From positions 1 to 64,000 of the forward strand of contig NZ_CAJGZQ010000019.1 of NCBI RefSeq assembly GCF_904846185.1: a stretch of DNA of 64,000 nt, read 5' to 3'. This document shows positions 26,192 to 35,544 of this stretch, in pieces; the first letter of the stretch is position 1, and each line of letters begins with the position of its first letter. The DNA is from Psychrobacter immobilis (GTDB lineage: Bacteria; Pseudomonadota; Gammaproteobacteria; Pseudomonadales; Moraxellaceae). Below the pieces are notes generated by a model that was not told the origin of the DNA, searched no databases, and worked only from the letters and a program-made list of their open reading frames with translations. The position numbers and the translations under genes are program-made.

Positions 26192-27070
26192 TCACTTATT
26201 TAGCGCAATCGCAGCCGACTTCAACCAAGCAGCTGCTTTACCTAGAGGACGCTGCTTGTGCCATACGATTTCTAAAGCCACTGGCCAATCATGATCGTTA
26301 AAGTCCAATATTGGCTCGACTAAAAAACCATTATCCAAGGCACTGGCTACCACATGTTCAGGTACGAATGCCCAGCCTAAATTGCGCTGTACCAGCTCAA
26401 CGATAACCCATTGGCTTTCAACCCACCAGACATCAGATGCTATTCGCAACCGTGCTTTTTCTTCGCTATGGTTACGTGTTGCCACCATCAATTGCCGATA
26501 GCGTTTCAACTCCTCCCACCCCACTGGCTGACGAGCTAGCTCATGGTTCGGCGCGCACACCATTTTCATCGACACCCAACCAAGCCCATGAAAATTCAGC
26601 GCTGAAGGTAGTATCTCTTGACGCCACATAATACCCAAATCGGCGCGATCTTCTAGCACCAAGCGGCTGACATCTTCCATCAGCGGAAACAATAGTTCCA
26701 GCTCCACACTAGGAAATCGGCGCGAAAACTCTTCCATCAAACCGCCCAACGTTGCTTCGGGATACAGCTCATCAACCGCCAGTACCAATCGACTCTCTAC
26801 TCCTTCGCCCAGACTTTTGGCCACCCCGCGAAAATGTTCACAACGCTCTAATATCACTCGCGCCTCTACCAGTAAGCGCTCTCCAGCTGGCGTCAGGACT
26901 GGATAGCGTCCACTGCGGACAAATAAGCTGTTGTCCAAATCAATTTCTAAATTTGATACCGCCGTGCTAATAGCAGACTGCGCCTTGCCTAGATAACGGG
27001 CGGCGGCTGAGAAAGAACCGGTCTCTACCGTGGTGACAAAGGCTTGCAGTTGCTCTAATGAAAGGCTCAT
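26192..27070 (-). CDS. LysR-family regulator, AceR-like by context
   Basis: 292 residues. The winged helix-turn-helix is in residues 1-60 (MSLSLEQLQAFVTTVETGSF, AAARYLGKAQSAISTAVSNL), followed by a LysR effector domain (DRADLGIMWRQEILPSALNF). It is divergent from a PACE-family efflux gene with a 90-bp shared promoter region. In Acinetobacter the LysR regulator AceR controls the PACE pump AceI, so the same job is likely here, though the inducer is not shown by sequence. Confidence 0.85.
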   Translation of the reverse strand: MSLSLEQLQAFVTTVETGSFSAAARYLGKAQSAISTAVSNLEIDLDNSLFVRSGRYPVLTPAGERLLVEARVILERCEHFRGVAKSLGEGVESRLVLAVDELYPEATLGGLMEEFSRRFPSVELELLFPLMEDVSRLVLEDRADLGIMWRQEILPSALNFHGLGWVSMKMVCAPNHELARQPVGWEELKRYRQLMVATRNHSEEKARLRIASDVWWVESQWVIVELVQRNLGWAFVPEHVVASALDNGFLVEPILDFNDHDWPVALEIVWHKQRPLGKAAAWLKSAAIALNK

Positions 27071-27160
27071 CTATCTAAAAATCCTATAGGTTCTAACTTG
27101 GTTATAATAGTTTAACAGATACAATAGGCGCGAAAATAACTGATTCAACTAGGAAGCTTC

Positions 27161-27610
27161 ATGCGCACCGTGAAAGATCGTATTCGTCATACCTTGGGTT
27201 TTGAGATAATAGGTTTAATTATATTTGTACCGTTGGCAAGCTGGTTATTTGGCTTTGATATTCAGTCGATAGGTCTTATCGCCGTGGCTGCTTCGATTAT
27301 CGCGACGTTATGGAACTATTTTTACAACCTGTTATTTGACCACAGCATGCTGAAGCTACGCGGCAATGTACATAAGACGGTTCCACTACGGATGTTGCAC
27401 GCGTTTTTATTTGAAGGTGGTCTACTGTTATTATTCCTACCAATAATTGCGTGGCACTTAGGCATCAGCCTCTGGCAAGCCTTTATCATGGATATTACGA
27501 TGGCTACTTTTTACTTGGTACATGCTTTTGTTTATAACTGGATTTATGACAATGTGTTTCCTATTCCAGCAAACCATCTGCTATCTCAACGTAATGATGT
27601 GATCGCCTAA
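27161..27610 (+). CDS. PACE-family (AceI-like) efflux transporter
   Basis: 149 residues with four membrane helices in two tandem bacterial transmembrane pair repeats: RIRHTLGFEIIGLIIFVPLA and WNYFYNLLFDH, then RMLHAFLFEGGLLLLFLPII and TFYLVHAFVYNWIYD. The paired RhhHxxxFE and WNxxYNxxFD / hxYxxxYNWhYD motifs define the proteobacterial antimicrobial compound efflux (PACE) family, which exports chlorhexidine, biguanides or short-chain diamines. The essential membrane glutamate (FE in the first helix) is present. It is divergent from its likely LysR regulator. Confidence 0.9.
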   Translation: MRTVKDRIRHTLGFEIIGLIIFVPLASWLFGFDIQSIGLIAVAASIIATLWNYFYNLLFDHSMLKLRGNVHKTVPLRMLHAFLFEGGLLLLFLPIIAWHLGISLWQAFIMDITMATFYLVHAFVYNWIYDNVFPIPANHLLSQRNDVIA

Positions 27611-27914
27611 TAGCAATGAGCCATGCTAAAGATTTATAGTCAATCCTATATAAATCAGATACGGTGTCAGGCTCGCTTAGTCTACTATTTGTAGTACTTT
27701 CGCTTGCCTTCCTTGTATCCAAATTATATTGAACCGACTATATCAACATAAAAACAACTTGGTATTTGAATGGTTACTGGCGCTTGTATCGCTATCATTG
27801 CTTTGTAATAATGCCTGCATCTGCTAGCGTCTCATGTCAGTTATTGGGGCAGCAAGCACAATAATTTTGAGATAAATGTCTCTATATAATAATTGAAGCA
27901 ATAAAGGACTTTAT
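27611..27914. other. Intergenic region, nothing recognised
   Basis: 304 bases between the PACE gene and the META-domain lipoprotein gene, with no convincing reading frame, strong hairpin or repeat. The promoter of the lipoprotein gene should lie in the last 60 bases. Confidence 0.4.
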
Positions 27915-28403
27915 ATGAAAAATATGACCAAGGTAATGATGGTAAGCGTTTTAGCAGTGGGAACATTGGCAGCAGGTTGTCAAACCACATCTACGCCAAG
28001 TGCACCCGTTACCCAGCCTATTACCTCGGATGCCTTGCAAGCCTATCATTGGCAACTCGTGGATGCCAAAAACACCAAGGGCGAGACCATTACTCCATTA
28101 TTCTTTAATCCAGCCGAACCATTAACCCTCGATTTTGTGACGGCGAATGGGAGCAATATCGTTACTTTGATGAATACTTGTAACAATATGAGTGCTGAGT
28201 ATAAGGTAGCAAATGGCGAGGTAACCTTGGGTCCAGTAAGAAGCACAAGAATGGCTTGCCCTGCCCCACAAGCCAGCTTTGATAGTGCCGCACTAGCAAC
28301 CGTAAATGGTAAATATAGCATGAGAAAAAATGCCAATAACGTGCCTGTCTTGACCATTACCAATGCGAACCAAGTAGCGAATTTTAAAGCGGTTGCCAAA
28401 TAA
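27915..28403 (+). CDS. META/HslJ-domain lipoprotein
   Basis: 162 residues. A lipoprotein signal ends in LAAGC (Cys near residue 22), followed by one META domain (residues 45-155: YHWQLVDAKNTKGETITPLF, MNTCNNMSAEYKVANGEVTL, STRMACPAPQASFD). The two cysteines in NTCNN and MACP are typical of the HslJ group. HslJ-like proteins are outer-membrane lipoproteins linked to stress and novobiocin tolerance in E. coli; the mechanism is unknown. A strong terminator follows. Confidence 0.8.
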   Translation: MKNMTKVMMVSVLAVGTLAAGCQTTSTPSAPVTQPITSDALQAYHWQLVDAKNTKGETITPLFFNPAEPLTLDFVTANGSNIVTLMNTCNNMSAEYKVANGEVTLGPVRSTRMACPAPQASFDSAALATVNGKYSMRKNANNVPVLTITNANQVANFKAVAK

Positions 28404-28438
28404 TCATTGCCGTATAGAGTGCTAAACGAGTCACTCAA

Positions 28439-28475
28439 TAAAAAAGCCTCACTATTAATAAGTGAGGCTTTTTTT
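28439..28475. terminator. Rho-independent terminator after the META gene
   Basis: AAAAAGCCTCACT, short loop ATTAATA, AGTGAGGCTTTTTTT. A stem of over 10 bp with T tracts on both sides. Confidence 0.85.
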
Positions 28476-28615
28476 GTCTATATTTATTGTCTGAATACTG
28501 AATTTAGGCTTAGCGCAGAACTAAATTCTCAGTAAATAATACGATTTTTTAGAAAATATAATGTGCCCATAATAAATACGGAATTAATGAGCATGCGATG
28601 GAAAGTTAAAAAATA

Positions 28616-29002
28616 CTACTTAAACCTATTTGCTAGCCATATGACCAGCTCACGAGCTGGCGCATCATCCAACGCTTGGGGGATTTGGGCATACGTCATA
28701 ACGCAGTCATTTAAATCCGTCAGCATATGCAACAGCAAGCCCAAACCTATGACTCTATATGGCTTAGGCAGCACTAACATAGTCACATATACTGCCATTG
28801 CATAATAACTGTGCAGCGGGTGAAAGTTAATACTACAGCGATTGGGCGAGAAAATAGGCGTTGCTAGCAGATGATCCAAATCAACCAACATAGTGGCGAG
28901 CAGTATCAGATAAACCCTTTTGTAATCATTGCGGAAAAACACATAAGCCAAGATTAAAGGCATGCCGAAGTGAAAAAAGTAGTGAATTAAGGTTTGCGTC
29001 AT
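28616..29002 (-). CDS. DUF6122 family membrane protein
   Basis: 128 residues with three to four hydrophobic segments. The features HYFFHFGMPLILAYVFFR, LATMLVDLDHLLATPIFSPN, RCSINFHPLHSYYAM and GLLLHMLTDLNDCVM are those of the DUF6122 family; the conserved His/Asp pairs (DLDH, HPLHS, HMLTD) suggest a metal-dependent membrane hydrolase fold. Function is unknown. It stands alone on the minus strand before cynR. Confidence 0.75.
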   Translation of the reverse strand: MTQTLIHYFFHFGMPLILAYVFFRNDYKRVYLILLATMLVDLDHLLATPIFSPNRCSINFHPLHSYYAMAVYVTMLVLPKPYRVIGLGLLLHMLTDLNDCVMTYAQIPQALDDAPARELVIWLANRFK

Positions 29003-29049
29003 TGACCTTTTGCCTATCTCATCGTGACCGTTCGTTTTCTAAGTTTATT

Positions 29050-29958
29050 CTATTTGAAAAACAGTGCCTTGGATTCAACCGTGTTCGAACAAACCTCATG
29101 TGCCAACGCAACAAATGCCTTGGTAGCAGCGCTCTGATACGCACCTTTTCGTTGTAGTAATACCGCTGTACGCTGGAGCAAAGACGGCGCTAAGGTAATC
29201 GCCACCAGCTCATCATAATTATGAGCGATGTTGGAAGGTAATAAGGTGGTCAGTTGGGTATGGCGCACCATTTCGATCACTGCGCTGAGCGAGTTTGCCT
29301 CCATCAGTACGTTTGGAGCAATGTCATGCTGGCGACAATAATGCTCAATCTGTTCGCGCGTGGCAAATTCGCGGCTCAGCAATACCAATGACTGTGCGTT
29401 TAGCGTTGGCAAGTCAATCGCCGCTTGCTTAGCAAGAGGGTTATGTTTACTAACAACCAGTGCGAGCGTCTCTATCAGCAAGGTTTGTGTATCGATATCG
29501 GCAGACTGCACATCTTCAAAAGCAATACCCGCATCAAACTCATCATCGAGTATTTGCTTTTCCATCTGCTCCTGTGACATCTCCTGCACGCTTAGCGTAA
29601 GGCTCGGATAACGAGTATGAAACGCTTTGATTAAAGGTCCAAGCAAATACGTGGTAAAAGTAGGCGTAATCGCAATCCGCAACGCACCGCGACTGAGATC
29701 CTGCACATCGTGAATGGCGCGCCGTCCTTCCTCCAAATCCTGCAAGGCTCTATGGGCATAGCGCGCATAGACATTACCGGCATCGGTCAATGTGACACGG
29801 CGACCAGAGCGATCAAATAAAGTCGCGCCTAGACCCTCTTCCAACTGTTTAATCTGCTGTGATAACGCTGGCTGTGACACGTACAAAGACGCTGCTGCTT
29901 GGGTAAAGCTTTGGTACTCTGCCACTGCCAAAAAATACTTAATATGCCGAAGAATCAT
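29050..29958 (-). CDS. cynR: CynR-like LysR regulator of the cyanate operon
   Basis: 302 residues. The N terminus MILRHIKYFLAVAEYQSFTQ with AAASLYVSQPALSQQIKQLE is the LysR helix-turn-helix in the CynR style, and the effector domain follows (AITPTFTTYLLGPLIKAFHT). It is divergent from cynT-cynS-cynX with 138 bp between starts, exactly the E. coli arrangement in which CynR activates the operon when cyanate is bound. The intergenic region holds the palindrome ATACTAGTAT near 30028 as an operator candidate. Confidence 0.88.
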   Translation of the reverse strand: MILRHIKYFLAVAEYQSFTQAAASLYVSQPALSQQIKQLEEGLGATLFDRSGRRVTLTDAGNVYARYAHRALQDLEEGRRAIHDVQDLSRGALRIAITPTFTTYLLGPLIKAFHTRYPSLTLSVQEMSQEQMEKQILDDEFDAGIAFEDVQSADIDTQTLLIETLALVVSKHNPLAKQAAIDLPTLNAQSLVLLSREFATREQIEHYCRQHDIAPNVLMEANSLSAVIEMVRHTQLTTLLPSNIAHNYDELVAITLAPSLLQRTAVLLQRKGAYQSAATKAFVALAHEVCSNTVESKALFFK

Positions 29959-30096
29959 GGGTCATCTCGTGTGAATTAGGGATTGCTCAAGGTTTTCCCA
30001 TAAGTAATTATTATCGATATCATAACATACTAGTATTTTACCTTATAACGATAGCGGCGTATCATTCTTTTCATCAACTACACAGAGACCACCGCG

Positions 30097-30759
30097 ATGA
30101 AAGATATTATTGAAGGTTTTCTAAAATTTCACAGTGACGCCTATCCTAAGCGCGCCGATTTATTCAAAAATTTGGCGACCAAACAAAACCCGCGCACACT
30201 GTTTATTTCTTGTTCAGACAGCCGCTTAGTACCAGAGCTCGTTACTCAACACGAACCCGGTGGTCTGTTTGTGATTCGCAATGCGGGTAATATCGTCCCA
30301 TCTTATGGTCCTGAGCCTGGCGGTGTATCGGCGTCAGTTGAGTACGCCGTTACCGCTTTAAAAGTCACGGATGTGGTCATTTGCGGGCACTCAGACTGCG
30401 GCGCGATGACCGCAATTGCCAACTGCACCTGCATGGATCATATGCCAGCGGTAGGCAGCTGGCTACGCTACGCTGACTCAGCACGAGTCGTCAATGAAGC
30501 CCGTGAACACGCCAGTGATAGCGAGCGGGTCGCCTCTATGGTTCGTGAAAATGTCATCGCTCAAATCGAAAATATCAAAACCCATCCATCTATACGTTTG
30601 GCGCTAAGAGAAAATCGTTTGGCACTACATGGCTGGGTTTACGATATCGAGTCCGGTGACATCGATGCCTTAGATGGCGTGACCAATGAATTTGTCTCAT
30701 TGGCAACGCACACTGAGGTTCGTGCTTATCCGATATCGCCGCTGGCAGTCGCCGTTTAG
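30097..30759 (+). CDS. cynT: Beta-class carbonic anhydrase CynT
   Basis: 220 residues, the size of E. coli CynT. Zinc ligands are present in SCSDSR (Cys and Asp, about residues 39-41) and GHSDCG (His and Cys, about 98-101). It interconverts CO2 and bicarbonate, replacing the bicarbonate consumed by cyanase so that cyanate breakdown does not starve the cell of it. First gene of the cyn operon, followed by cynS at 113 bp. Confidence 0.93.
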   Translation: MKDIIEGFLKFHSDAYPKRADLFKNLATKQNPRTLFISCSDSRLVPELVTQHEPGGLFVIRNAGNIVPSYGPEPGGVSASVEYAVTALKVTDVVICGHSDCGAMTAIANCTCMDHMPAVGSWLRYADSARVVNEAREHASDSERVASMVRENVIAQIENIKTHPSIRLALRENRLALHGWVYDIESGDIDALDGVTNEFVSLATHTEVRAYPISPLAVAV

Positions 30760-30872
30760 CATTATATAACTGTCATTATCAATGACTATGCATAATCAGA
30801 AAATCAATTAACCCAAATGATTCATAAGCATCATTAACCCAATAACCACCACCAACCTCAAAAGGTATTATT

Positions 30873-31343
30873 ATGATTCAGTCTCAAGTAAGCAACACCG
30901 CACGTCAAACATTAACTGACACCATCATTGCTGCCAAATCGGCAAAGAACCTATCATTCGAGCAAATCGCTTCAGGAACAGGCTTGAGTGATGTCTTTGT
31001 CACTGCCGCTTTGCTAGGTCAGCATCCGCTACCTGCTGATGCCGCCCAAAAAGTTGGTGAAACTTTAGGACTTGATGAGGACGCCATCGCGTTACTACAA
31101 TGCATTCCATCACGAGGCAGCGTTGGTAGTGAGATTCCTACTGACCCGACAATTTACCGTTTTTATGAGATGATGCAGGTATATGGCACCACGCTAAAAG
31201 CCTTGGTTCATGAGCAATTTGGTGATGGTATCATCAGTGCCATTAATTTCAAAATGGATATCAAAAAAGCAGCTGACCCTGAAGGTGGTGACCGCGCAGT
31301 GATTACTTTAGATGGCAAATTCCTACCGTTCAAACCTTTCTAA
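30873..31343 (+). CDS. cynS: Cyanase (cyanate hydratase)
   Basis: 156 residues, family size. The N-terminal helical domain ([20 protein letters not shown]) and the C-terminal catalytic domain are complete. The active-site Arg and Glu lie in [12 protein letters not shown] and the Ser in [12 protein letters not shown], with the ending [18 protein letters not shown]. The enzyme is a decamer that converts cyanate and bicarbonate to ammonia and CO2. The ribosome site AAAGGT lies before the ATG. A terminator follows before cynX, so cynX may be partly read through or have its own promoter. Confidence 0.95.
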   Translation: MIQSQVSNTARQTLTDTIIAAKSAKNLSFEQIASGTGLSDVFVTAALLGQHPLPADAAQKVGETLGLDEDAIALLQCIPSRGSVGSEIPTDPTIYRFYEMMQVYGTTLKALVHEQFGDGIISAINFKMDIKKAADPEGGDRAVITLDGKFLPFKPF

Positions 31344-31397
31344 ATGACGCTTTAAATAGCAGTTTTATCAGCGGTTTGTAAAAGTAGTACTTATTGA

Positions 31398-31437
31398 AAA
31401 AGTCGGCGTTCGACATATAGTGACGTCGGCTTTTTTG
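31398..31437 (+). terminator. Terminator between cynS and cynX
   Basis: AAAAAGTCGGCGT, 13-base loop, ACGTCGGCTTTTTT. The eight-pair core includes two G-U pairs and is followed by six T. Confidence 0.7.
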
Positions 31438-31477
31438 GCGACTCAGGCGGTGATTTTTTGATACTGCCTTTCTTAAT

Positions 31478-32707
31478 ATGGATTTTATATTATTCATGAG
31501 TACCGATCATATCTCCTCCACGGCGCGTTCGTCGATACTGACCTTGTTGTTTCCTATGCTGGTGATTGCTGGGTTGGCGATGACGCTGCGCCCAACGATC
31601 ACTTCTACTGGTCCGTTGCTAACAGAAATTCGCCTAAGCACAGGTATGGGTTTGCAAGCCGCCTCTTTATTGGTGGTGCTGCCGATGCTGTGTATGGGTA
31701 TATTTCCGCTACTATTGCCTTGGATTGGGCGACGATTTAGTGAAAGCGCGTGGATCACAGGCGGTCTGTTTGCAATTGCCTTCGCGGGTTTATGGCGCTT
31801 GTGGTTAGATACTGGAGGTACGCTGATAGCCAGTGCCTTAGTAGGCGGTACGGGTATCGCCATCGTGCAAGCAATGGCACCTGGTGTGGTCAAGCGTTGG
31901 TATCCTGCACGCGTACCACTTGCTATGGGCGTTTACTCTGCCGCACTGATGACTGGTGGCGGGGTTGCCGCTATCTTGAGTCCAGTGGTCGCTCAACATT
32001 ACGGCAGTTGGCAATCCGGTTTGGGTATCTGGCTGGTAGTGCCAGTTTTTGCCCTCGTGCTGTGGTGGCGGCGCCCCTCCGAGCAGATGGAAAATCGAGA
32101 TGACGGGGTAAAAATCAACTTTTTTGGCAATCGCCGTGCTTGGCTGCTGGCAAGTTATTTTGGTCTGGCGAACGCCGGATATGCTTGTATGATTGCATGG
32201 TTGCCAAGCTATGCGCAGACTTTGGGCTGGAGCGCGCAAAGTAGTGGCGAGCTGATCGGTATCATGACGATTTTTCAGGTCATTGGTGCGCTGGTTATTC
32301 CAATGTTGTCCGCCCATCGTCTCGACCGCCGACCTTGGTTGTTTTTTGCCGTAGGCATACAAATCGCTGGATTTATAGGTTTGATTACCATGCCGACAGC
32401 TTTGCTCATCTTGTGGATTGCCTTGATTGGCTGTGGTCTTGGTGCCTGCTTTTCATTGACATTGACCGTCGCGTTAGATCATTTGTCAAAACCCAAACTC
32501 GCTGGAGCACTAGCAGCATTTGTCCAAGGCATCGGCTTTATTATTACCGCCATCGCGCCTTATATCGCAGGTGTGCTACGCGAGTCGACTGGCAGTTTTC
32601 AGGCGGTTTGGTGGATGCTATTGATCAGCCTTATCGGTATGCTGTTTGTCACCATCAAGTTTGCCCCAGCAAGTTATCATCAGGCAATTAACTTGTCTAA
32701 GCTTTGA
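31478..32707 (+). CDS. cynX: CynX-like MFS transporter
   Basis: 409 residues, or 403 from an ATG at 31496, with about twelve membrane segments. [18 protein letters not shown] is the CynX/NimT signature, and the late segment [20 protein letters not shown] parallels the MFS gene at 4.9 kb. CynX accompanies cyanase operons and is presumed to carry cyanate or a related anion; this has not been shown firmly for the family. Its place after cynT and cynS supports the name. Confidence 0.85.
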   Translation: MDFILFMSTDHISSTARSSILTLLFPMLVIAGLAMTLRPTITSTGPLLTEIRLSTGMGLQAASLLVVLPMLCMGIFPLLLPWIGRRFSESAWITGGLFAIAFAGLWRLWLDTGGTLIASALVGGTGIAIVQAMAPGVVKRWYPARVPLAMGVYSAALMTGGGVAAILSPVVAQHYGSWQSGLGIWLVVPVFALVLWWRRPSEQMENRDDGVKINFFGNRRAWLLASYFGLANAGYACMIAWLPSYAQTLGWSAQSSGELIGIMTIFQVIGALVIPMLSAHRLDRRPWLFFAVGIQIAGFIGLITMPTALLILWIALIGCGLGACFSLTLTVALDHLSKPKLAGALAAFVQGIGFIITAIAPYIAGVLRESTGSFQAVWWMLLISLIGMLFVTIKFAPASYHQAINLSKL

Positions 32708-32777
32708 TTCAGGCGTATTGAGTCACGTCATGCAATATTCAAAACAACCTCAAGGATTAACTATAAAAGGACTGATT

Positions 32778-33323
32778 ATGAAAAAACTCGTTATCTATGC
32801 CGCGCTTGCAACCTCGCTGTTGTCCATCTCCGCGTGTGCCAACACCTCACACTCACAGTATCAAGTACAAGTGATCAAACCAAACATAATAACCCAAGGA
32901 GCAGAGATGGCAACCATTCCATTATTGACTGGCGAGATGGCACAAAACATGGTGAATGCCGCCGCATTAGAAGCCAAAAACAACAATTTGATGGTATCTG
33001 TGACCGTCGTTGACGCCTCTGGACAAACCTTAGCAGTGCTCAGAGATCACCGCGCAGGCGTGCATACCGTGCGTGCCAGTTATAAAAAAGCCTATACCGC
33101 AAACTCACAAAAAAGAGAAACGGCGGTCATCGCCAAAGGCATCAAAGACGGCACGATTCCTGAAGACCTACGCTATCTGGATGAAAACATCCTTATCTTA
33201 GATGGCGGCGTGCCCATTTATATCGATGGTATCGTAGTTGGTGGTATCGGGGTGGGCGGCGCACATGGTAGCGAAGATGTACACATCGCCAAAGCAGGTC
33301 TAAAAGCATTAGAGCAGCAGTAG
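32778..33323 (+). CDS. HbpS/GlcG-like (DUF336) lipoprotein
   Basis: 181 residues from the ATG at 32778 ([20 protein letters not shown]), behind AAAGGA. The much longer upstream frame overlaps cynX and is rejected. The lipobox SISAC predicts a lipid anchor. Residues 45-181 are a GlcG/HbpS domain ([60 protein letters not shown]). Some relatives bind haem or act as sensors, but most are uncharacterised. It follows cynX by 70 bp and may be part of that transcript. Confidence 0.8.
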   Translation: MKKLVIYAALATSLLSISACANTSHSQYQVQVIKPNIITQGAEMATIPLLTGEMAQNMVNAAALEAKNNNLMVSVTVVDASGQTLAVLRDHRAGVHTVRASYKKAYTANSQKRETAVIAKGIKDGTIPEDLRYLDENILILDGGVPIYIDGIVVGGIGVGGAHGSEDVHIAKAGLKALEQQ

Positions 33324-33421
33324 AGCGCGCTAAAATTTTAAGATAAATATTCCACATATTAGGCTGTTCAACAATCGATAAGCCTGCCTGTTCTTATGTT
33401 TATCGTTACTTCTATAAAATA

Positions 33422-33458
33422 AGAAGGAGAGAAACCATGTAATGATTTCTCTCCTTCT
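33422..33458. terminator. Perfect 13-bp hairpin, probable terminator
   Basis: AGAAGGAGAGAAA and TTTCTCTCCTTCT are exact complements around an 11-base loop, between convergent genes. It lacks a long T tract, so it may slow polymerase or protect mRNA ends rather than terminate strongly. Confidence 0.55.
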
Positions 33459-33484
33459 AAAATGCGCCATTAAAGTAGTCCATG

Positions 33485-33517
33485 CAGATGCCTCAATTAA
33501 ATTGAGGACATACTCTA
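33485..33517. repeat. Decayed MITE-like copy E
   Basis: TGAGGACATACTCTA at 33503-33517 differs from the right end TGAGGACACGCCCTA at 3 of 15 positions, and CCTCAATT on its left matches the inner left end. It resembles the end-to-end minimal form seen at 47.4 kb. Confidence 0.4.
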
Positions 33518-34261
33518 GATCAATGCCGCTAGATCCGTGAGCTGCTCAAGCACAATATCTGGTGAATATTTTTCCAGTTGCACATGGGTTTGAGCACCAG
33601 TCAGCACCCCAACACATAGACCACAATGGGCATTTTTGCCTTCTTCGATATCGATGCCGCTGTCCCCTGCTTTCAATACCTGTTGCGAATGCTCAATCCC
33701 AAACTTGCCCATAGCAAGGGTAATCATATCTGGCGCAGGACGACCATTATGCACATCATCCGCTGTAATCAAAGCGTCAATATCACGACCCACTGACCAT
33801 CCTAAAAGAGTCAATATCTTATTGGCAGTCTGAATATCGTAGCCCGTATTTAGCACGACTTTTCTACCTGACTGCTTTAACTGAGTGAAAAAATCTAGCA
33901 TGCCATCGAAGGTTGCTACCGTGTCCTTGGTATAGGCTGATGCCAACGCTGATTTAAAGGTATTAAAGGCAGCATCCGTCCATTTTTCACTATCAGCGGT
34001 CGCGGTATTGTCATTTTTGCATACTTCATTGAGTATATCGCTAATGGCTTGTCGCTTTTCTTTGCCAGCCCCAAACTCTAAACACACCTCTAGATTAACC
34101 TGAATGTCTGTTTGACCAACCTGTTGTAGGGTGTGATTGATCGCATCACATACGGTCTTATAAACCAAATTGTTTTCATTGACGGTCGTGCCTGCCATAT
34201 CAAAGACACACAGTTTGATCGCGTCGAATGGGGCTTTGATACGATGAATATCTGTATTCAT
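33515..34261 (-). CDS. Phosphonatase-like HAD hydrolase (PhnX-like)
   Basis: 248 residues. The HAD nucleophile motif is DMAGTTV (Asp21), closest to phosphonoacetaldehyde hydrolase. Lys67 in FGAGKEKRQAI sits where PhnX carries its Schiff-base lysine. The remaining HAD motifs follow (VVLNTGYDIQTANKIL, LKAGDSGIDIEEGKNAHCGL). This is the phosphonatase-like clade that accompanies an FAD oxidoreductase in aminophosphonate clusters. It is expected to cleave the C-P bond of an aldehyde made by that oxidase. The start overlaps the oxidase stop by one base (TAATG), implying translational coupling. Confidence 0.82.
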   Translation of the reverse strand: MNTDIHRIKAPFDAIKLCVFDMAGTTVNENNLVYKTVCDAINHTLQQVGQTDIQVNLEVCLEFGAGKEKRQAISDILNEVCKNDNTATADSEKWTDAAFNTFKSALASAYTKDTVATFDGMLDFFTQLKQSGRKVVLNTGYDIQTANKILTLLGWSVGRDIDALITADDVHNGRPAPDMITLAMGKFGIEHSQQVLKAGDSGIDIEEGKNAHCGLCVGVLTGAQTHVQLEKYSPDIVLEQLTDLAALI

Positions 34262-35403
34262 TATTTTGACTCCAATACTAAATTAATTAACTCTTCACCA
34301 AAGGCAAATCCCGTTGATGCGCCTGTGCCGCTTGTGATGGTACCGATGGCAACTCCTGCTTCTGGTAATGCTTTAAACACGACATTGTCGGCACTTGGAT
34401 AGACCCCTAACCAGTGCTGGGTGATGTCTACCTCACCGATATCCATGACTTTTTTGAACTCGTTGATGATTAAGTTATCTTGATAAGTGTCTCTAAAGGG
34501 CAGCTCTTTATCACAGTAATTATGACTGTCACCAATGATAAGTGAGCCATCCGCTGATTGAACAACGATTAAATGTACGCCAGCCTTGCGCTCAGCAGCT
34601 TGGGTGTCATCTAGTAAGCTGATAAGCGCACGAGCTTCTGGTAGCTGCGCAAACCCATCATAACGAGCAAAACTCAGATCTGACATGACAGCAGCATTTA
34701 GTTTGAACGCTTGCCTTGGCATCACGCGCATCATATTGAGGGTACAGAGTTTGGCATCAGACTGCGCTAAAGTATCAGGATATAAGCCATGTAAATCTGC
34801 CCCAGGACAGATCACACAATGCGCCGTATGTAATGTCCCTCGACTGGTATGAACAGTGGGCAAGTCAACCACCTGAACCGTGGTTTTGTTATAAAAATCC
34901 ACGCCATGCACTTGTGCTAACCAGTCCGCCAATTTGCCAATCGCGGTATTTGACTCGACTCTCAGCTCGTGCGGGCTATATAAAACGCCCAACCCTGTTC
35001 TAAGATAAGGCGTCTGCTCCTGTATTTCTGATTGGCTCAATAAGCGACAGGACTCGCCCATATCAGTCTTCAAAAACGCATCGGCAACGCTCATCGCTTC
35101 AGGGCGCTGAACCAGCATGTGCAGACCGGTATGCTCAACCTTGATACCGGCTTTTGGCGCGATGTCCGCCCAGATATTGCGTGAGTGCATGGCACGTTGC
35201 CAATGCTCACCGCTACGCTGACCACTAACCGTCACAAAGCCAAAGTTACGAATCGAGGCATCTTTGTTCTGTGCTTCTCGTTCTACCAGTGCCACTTTCA
35301 GCCCTTTTTTTACGGCAGCATAAGCGCTGGCAAGACCAACGATACCGCCCCCAACGACGACCACATCATACTGTTTATCTGATAATTTACTTGTCCCTGT
35401 CAT
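34261..35403 (-). CDS. FAD-dependent oxidoreductase of aminophosphonate degradation (HpnW/PbfD-like)
   Basis: 380 residues of the DAO/glycine-oxidase fold. The dinucleotide-binding motif is VVVGGGIVGLASAYAAVKKG near residue 14, and FVTVSGQRSGEHWQRAM and a C-terminal GTGASTGFAFGEELINL bind FAD. It matches the clade linked to phosphonatase-like hydrolases and phosphonate importers, thought to oxidatively deaminate modified aminoethylphosphonates (N-methylated or 1-hydroxylated). No PhnW-type transaminase is present here, which favours an oxidase-based route. It is fourth of five genes read from 39.3 kb leftwards. Confidence 0.78.
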   Translation of the reverse strand: MTGTSKLSDKQYDVVVVGGGIVGLASAYAAVKKGLKVALVEREAQNKDASIRNFGFVTVSGQRSGEHWQRAMHSRNIWADIAPKAGIKVEHTGLHMLVQRPEAMSVADAFLKTDMGESCRLLSQSEIQEQTPYLRTGLGVLYSPHELRVESNTAIGKLADWLAQVHGVDFYNKTTVQVVDLPTVHTSRGTLHTAHCVICPGADLHGLYPDTLAQSDAKLCTLNMMRVMPRQAFKLNAAVMSDLSFARYDGFAQLPEARALISLLDDTQAAERKAGVHLIVVQSADGSLIIGDSHNYCDKELPFRDTYQDNLIINEFKKVMDIGEVDITQHWLGVYPSADNVVFKALPEAGVAIGTITSGTGASTGFAFGEELINLVLESK

Positions 35404-35544
35404 AGCTTTTTTCTTCTTTATGATTGATTAAAAATGATACTCAATTTATGTTTTAGCGGCTCAATCCTTGTTTTAAGGATTTCACTAGCCTATGAAATAG
35501 TGCATTTGAATAATGACTACTCATCACGGTTTTTATAGATTCAT

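Noticed and set aside
32646..32777. Upstream extension of the HbpS-like protein overlapping cynX
   Set aside because: The ATG at 32778 begins a proper lipoprotein signal behind AAAGGA; the extension is a read of the cynX end in another frame.
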